Source: Candidatus Gastranaerophilales bacterium (GTDB lineage: Bacteria > Cyanobacteriota > Vampirovibrionia > Gastranaerophilales > Gastranaerophilaceae). From it: a stretch of DNA of 26,046 nt. Positions within the stretch are counted from its first letter, which is position 1; each line of letters starts with the position of its first letter. This document shows positions 22,955 to 26,046 of this stretch, in pieces. The stretch lies in assembly GCA_910587245.1 (NCBI GenBank), contig CAJULX010000028.1, positions 1 through 26,046 on the forward strand, written 5' to 3'. The translations under genes and the position numbers were made by a program. Below the pieces are notes generated by a model. It saw only the letters and a list, made by a program, of their open reading frames with translations. It was not told the origin of the DNA and did no database searches.

Positions 22955-23362
22955 ATGAAGAAAATTTTACTTATTTTAATATTAATACTCTGTTCATTTA
23001 TATTTACAGGATGCGACAGGGAAAAACCGGGGATTTTATTTTCTTCAACCCCTTTTTCAAAAGAGCTGAGGTATAAAGAACAGAGCGTTTACAAAAAAGG
23101 CGAAAAAATTTATTACCTTTTATATAACCCGAAAGACTTTAAAACAAGGCTTTTAAAGGTACAGGTATTTAGAAAAGACAGCGATGCCGATGAATTTTTC
23201 GGATATGAATATCTTTATAATCAAACGGTAGAATTAAAAGATAAAAAATTCTACACGGATTATTTTATAATAAACCGCAAGGGTTTTTATATTTTTCAGG
23301 CATTTGAATTTACAAACACCATAAAACCTGTAATAATAGGGGTTGTAAAGGTGGAAGATTAA
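22955..23362 (+). CDS. Small lipoprotein of unknown function
   Basis: 135 residues. The N-terminus KKILLILILILCSFIFTGC is a type II signal peptide with lipobox FTGC, so Cys20 should be lipidated. The mature part (~115 residues) is beta-rich with many Tyr, Phe and Lys and no recognised motif. It starts 5 bases after the TPR gene stop and 9 bases before the next gene, inside the pilT-recO-TPR run. No clear Shine-Dalgarno is present, so it is probably translationally coupled. It is a plausible outer- or inner-membrane partner of the TPR protein. Confidence 0.8.
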   Translation: MKKILLILILILCSFIFTGCDREKPGILFSSTPFSKELRYKEQSVYKKGEKIYYLLYNPKDFKTRLLKVQVFRKDSDADEFFGYEYLYNQTVELKDKKFYTDYFIINRKGFYIFQAFEFTNTIKPVIIGVVKVED

Positions 23363-23371
23363 GATTTTTCA

Positions 23372-23809
23372 ATGAATATAATACGAAGCGGCATAGAAGA
23401 TTTAATTCTTTATATTAAAAACAAGCTTTTTTCCTCAAAATACGTTGTAAAAGGAAAATGCAAGCAGTGCGGGCAGTGCTGCTCCTGTATACTTTTTTCG
23501 GATGAAAACGGATATATAAAAGATGAGGAAGGATTTCTCGAACTTCAAAGAAGAAACAGGCGCTACAGACATTTTACAATTAACGGTAAAGTAGAAGATA
23601 AGAACAATTCATTTTTCGACGGCGCGTTAATGTTTAAATGCAAATCTTTAGAGGAAGACGGGAAATGCACAAGGTATTTTTTCCGCTCATTATACTGCAG
23701 AGATTACCCTTCAATTAATTCTTATTTTATTTATAACGGGGGAGAAACGCTTGACGGGTGCGGATATTATTTTGATACGGATAAAAAATTTAAAGAATAT
23801 TTAAAATAG
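23372..23809 (+). CDS. YkgJ-type cysteine-cluster protein
   Basis: 145 residues. The signature KCKQCGQCCSC (Cys30, 33, 36, 37, 39) and the later FKCKSLEEDGKCTRYFFRSLYCRDYP match the YkgJ/UPF0153 family, whose cysteines are thought to hold a metal or iron-sulfur cluster; the biochemical role is not established. A further DGCGYYF lies near the end. It is the last gene of the plus-strand run and faces the LptD-like gene, with 36 bases between stops. Confidence 0.87.
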   Translation: MNIIRSGIEDLILYIKNKLFSSKYVVKGKCKQCGQCCSCILFSDENGYIKDEEGFLELQRRNRRYRHFTINGKVEDKNNSFFDGALMFKCKSLEEDGKCTRYFFRSLYCRDYPSINSYFIYNGGETLDGCGYYFDTDKKFKEYLK

Positions 23810-23845
23810 CACCGCAAAAAGCCTGTAACCCGCTAAACCTTTAAA

Positions 23846-25744
23846 TTAAAGATTTTCAGGCACTTTTACTTTTCTGTACTGCATATTACCGTTAAATAAA
23901 GGCGTTTTCTTTTGAAGCTTGTCGGGATTTTTAATTGTCATTTTTTCAAAATCAATTTTTGCGTTATCCGTACCTACAAGAAACATAAAATCAAAATGGG
24001 CATTGCTTCTTACGGTATCATAAGAGAATGATACCTTTATATCATCAGGGCCTGCAACGGCATAAAAGCTGTTTTCCGTCATCAAATCTCCGTCGCTGTT
24101 ATCTTTCAAGGGAGAAATAACTCCTTTATAGCCTACTGATAGATATTTGCACAGTTTTAAACTTTCATTAACATAGATTGAAGATTTACCATAGGTATAT
24201 TCATCAAATTCAAACGGGCTTTTTCCGTGAAATCCGCCGATTAAATAGCCTATATTTGATCTCCAGTTTTTTACCCTCGATGCAATAAAAGGACCGCCCC
24301 TTGCAAGAGCTGTTGTTTCGCCCGTTCCGTAAACGGTTGCCATTGATTGACCGGTAACACCGAAACTCAGGCGCATATCCTGTTCTTCATTTGATACGGA
24401 AAATATATTTTTATTTAATTCATTTTGCCATCTAAAGCGCATAGTGCCGTAATTGTTGCTTTCCTGATGTTCCCTGCGGTATTCGGAAACATAACCTGCG
24501 GTTATTCTGTGTCTGAAAGTTGCATCAATATCTTTTACCTGATAGCTGTCATCAAAAACCAGCTGTGCCATATGTCCGGCTCTTTTTCCGCCCATAAACC
24601 ATTCGTCTCTGTATGCATGGCGGGCTCCTTCAAGCCATAAATTGTCTCTAAATCGGTATTCACCTTCTAAAATCAGGTTTTCACTGCTTGTTGCCCAGGC
24701 TCCGTCCAGACTCAACCTTTTTGTTTTAAAGCTTGCGAGTGCACCGATTCCAAGTTTATCATCATAAACAATTGCTGGAGCTACTTTCAAATTGGCTCCT
24801 GTTGGGAGTTTAAAAATATGCCCCACCCCGAGATACTGCCCGAAACCGCTTATAGAACCTATATCCACGGGGATTCCCGCTTCAACATAATTCATTTCCT
24901 TATCCGAAAATAATTCTATGGTATTTAAAGTTACAACTTTTAATCTTTTGTAATACAAATCAGAGTTTTTCAAAATTAAGCTGTCATGGTCTTTTTCGGA
25001 TTTTACAATAATTTCTTTTGTTTTAATTCTATAGGGGGAGAGCCTCTTTTTTTTGTCATCAAAAGAAATTTCATCATCCATAATAAGCATATCGCCGTAT
25101 GAATCAAAACCGGATGATTTAAGCTTCATATCAAGTTTTCTTGCAAGCTCTATATCACCGTTTACGGCCTCAATTCTATCCGTATAAGCATAAGCTTCAG
25201 GTGCTTTCATTTTGATAAGCGTACCAAAAGAAGCGGTAACCGTATCCATAAGGGCATTTTCTTCATTCAGGTCAATTGCCATATACTCGCCGTCGAGTCT
25301 GTTGCCGCTTTGGGTTAAAACAACATTGCCGTAAAGCTTTATCACATTTAAATTTTTATCATAAACCGCTCTGTCTGCCGTTACTATGGTACCGTTTGAA
25401 GAAGTTATAACAACATCGCCCGTTGCTTCAAGCTCGCCTGTTTCATCAAAATATTCAAGCTTTTTACTGTCTATTGAAATATCACTCTTTTTTTCTTCCA
25501 CAGCAGTGGTTTTTGAAGCATTTGCGGTTTCTTTTATTCTTTTTAAAATAAATTCATCAATCGGGTTTGGAATTCTGAATTCTTCTCTTTCGATAGAAGA
25601 GCGAAGTTGAACTTCCCCGCCGTTTTCCGCATTCTTCTTCGGTATAACAGTATTTGCTTCAACGACTTCATAACAAAACGCGGAATTTGAAGCAGTAAAA
25701 ATAAATACCGCACAAATAAGGGGAATACATTTTAGCGAAAACAT
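23846..25744 (-). CDS. LptD/OstA-like outer-membrane protein
   Basis: 632 residues: a signal peptide (FSLKCIPLICAVFIFTASNSAFC, cleavage near residue 24), a linker, and an OstA/LptA-type beta-jellyroll (about residues 85-215: ISIDSKKLEYFDETGELEATGDVVIT, ADRAVYDKNLNVIKLYGNVVLTQ). A long beta-strand-rich part follows to the C-terminus, with alternating aromatic strands as in an LptD barrel. LptD inserts lipopolysaccharide or a similar glycolipid into the outer membrane. The barrel is shorter than E. coli LptD (784 in total), and the LptD cysteine pairs are not evident. The ATG at 25744 has no ribosome site; an in-frame ATT at 25780 has GGGGAG 8 bases upstream and would add 12 residues with a basic n-region. 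Confidence 0.85.
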   Translation of the reverse strand: MFSLKCIPLICAVFIFTASNSAFCYEVVEANTVIPKKNAENGGEVQLRSSIEREEFRIPNPIDEFILKRIKETANASKTTAVEEKKSDISIDSKKLEYFDETGELEATGDVVITSSNGTIVTADRAVYDKNLNVIKLYGNVVLTQSGNRLDGEYMAIDLNEENALMDTVTASFGTLIKMKAPEAYAYTDRIEAVNGDIELARKLDMKLKSSGFDSYGDMLIMDDEISFDDKKKRLSPYRIKTKEIIVKSEKDHDSLILKNSDLYYKRLKVVTLNTIELFSDKEMNYVEAGIPVDIGSISGFGQYLGVGHIFKLPTGANLKVAPAIVYDDKLGIGALASFKTKRLSLDGAWATSSENLILEGEYRFRDNLWLEGARHAYRDEWFMGGKRAGHMAQLVFDDSYQVKDIDATFRHRITAGYVSEYRREHQESNNYGTMRFRWQNELNKNIFSVSNEEQDMRLSFGVTGQSMATVYGTGETTALARGGPFIASRVKNWRSNIGYLIGGFHGKSPFEFDEYTYGKSSIYVNESLKLCKYLSVGYKGVISPLKDNSDGDLMTENSFYAVAGPDDIKVSFSYDTVRSNAHFDFMFLVGTDNAKIDFEKMTIKNPDKLQKKTPLFNGNMQYRKVKVPENL

Positions 25745-25887
25745 TTTTTTTATAAAAAATTTATTTAAAAAAATATTAATTTTTGTTTCTCCCCTTGGTA
25801 TATTCTAAGTTTTGGTATGGCGCTTGTTAGTTTTATTTTACATCAAAATAACATAAAAATTCATGCCGGCGTAATAGCCAAAATTAG

Positions 25888-26046
25888 CTATCTTGGTATG
25901 TAATTCAAAGGATTGGTTGTGGCGCCGTTTCTTCTTACCTCAAAATGAAGATGCGGCCCTGTTGAATATCCCGTTGTACCTATATTTGCAATAACCTGAC
26001 CCCTGTATACGGAAGCGCCTTTTTCAACCCTGTAGCTTGAAAGGTG
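25888..26046 (-). CDS. M23 metallopeptidase, C-terminal part (runs off the right edge)
   Basis: Only the last 52 residues lie in the window, with the stop at 25888. They carry HLSSYRVEKGASVYRGQVIA, then GTTGYSTGPHLHFEV, which contains the HxH (HLH) zinc-binding motif and the GxTG...GPHLHFE signature of LytM/M23 endopeptidases that cut peptidoglycan cross-links or act as amidase activators. The first zinc ligands (HxxxD) would be beyond the edge. The LptD-like gene follows on the same strand, about 110-140 bases downstream. Confidence 0.95.
   Translation of the reverse strand, partial: HLSSYRVEKGASVYRGQVIANIGTTGYSTGPHLHFEVRRNGATTNPLNYIPR

Noticed and set aside
23818..23861. Terminator between the YkgJ gene and the LptD-like gene
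   Set aside because: Only a 5-bp GCCTG/CAGGC stem with a loop of over 30 bases and no clean T-tract.

Overview
The window is an AT-rich stretch from a diderm (Gram-negative-type) bacterium. Evidence for an outer membrane is a type V autotransporter, an LptD/OstA-like barrel protein and a lipoprotein. The SmtB/ZiaR-like zinc sensor, a PilT-type ATPase and two lineage-specific-looking proteins with short N-terminal 'FxG' signatures (SFGNS, GFTGYSSLN) suggest a non-photosynthetic cyanobacterial relative such as Gastranaerophilales/Vampirovibrionia. That placement is inference; Elusimicrobia-like lineages are not excluded. There is no sign of prophage, transposon or CRISPR.

Layout. 1-3550: DNA repair and metal homeostasis, with an Ogt-type methyltransferase convergent with a zinc/cadmium P1B-ATPase. 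The ATPase is divergent from its likely ArsR/SmtB repressor; two operator-like dyads sit in the ATPase promoter. A stand-alone MerR-type regulator has its own 19-bp-spacer promoter. 3550-7430: a membrane-anchored endonuclease/exonuclease/phosphatase protein, a uracil-DNA glycosylase overlapping a small membrane protein gene, and a minus-strand pair of acyltransferases (hexapeptide O-acetyltransferase and membrane acyltransferase-3). 7470-13450: a 1325-residue autotransporter with chlamydial Pmp-like GGA(I/L/V)/FxxN repeats, tRNA-Ser(GCU), and a 524-residue protein of unknown function carrying three 52-residue repeats. 13735-16245: an exported lytic transglycosylase, then tyrS overlapping cysE. 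16243-17152: a Gly-rich unknown protein with two glycine-zipper-like hydrophobic segments. 17390-23810: a plus-strand run of pilT, a PilT-linked zinc-ribbon protein, recO, a 683-residue exported TPR protein, a lipoprotein and a YkgJ-type Cys-cluster protein. 23846-end: the LptD/OstA-like gene, preceded by the C-terminus of an M23 metallopeptidase that enters from the right edge.

No gene-free gap exceeds 300 bases. The most interesting observations are: (1) the protein encoded next to pilT, whose C-terminal half looks like a degenerate sirtuin fold with an intact CX2C-X17-CX2C zinc site but Asn where the catalytic His should be; (2) the Pmp-like autotransporter outside Chlamydiae; (3) the exact 52-residue triplicate in the unknown protein; (4) the operator-in-spacer zinc promoter with an apparently leaderless repressor gene; (5) a zinc-ATPase terminator hidden inside the last codons of the convergent ogt gene; (6) a possible ATT start codon for the LptD-like gene. 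Residue numbers were counted by hand; no database search was run.
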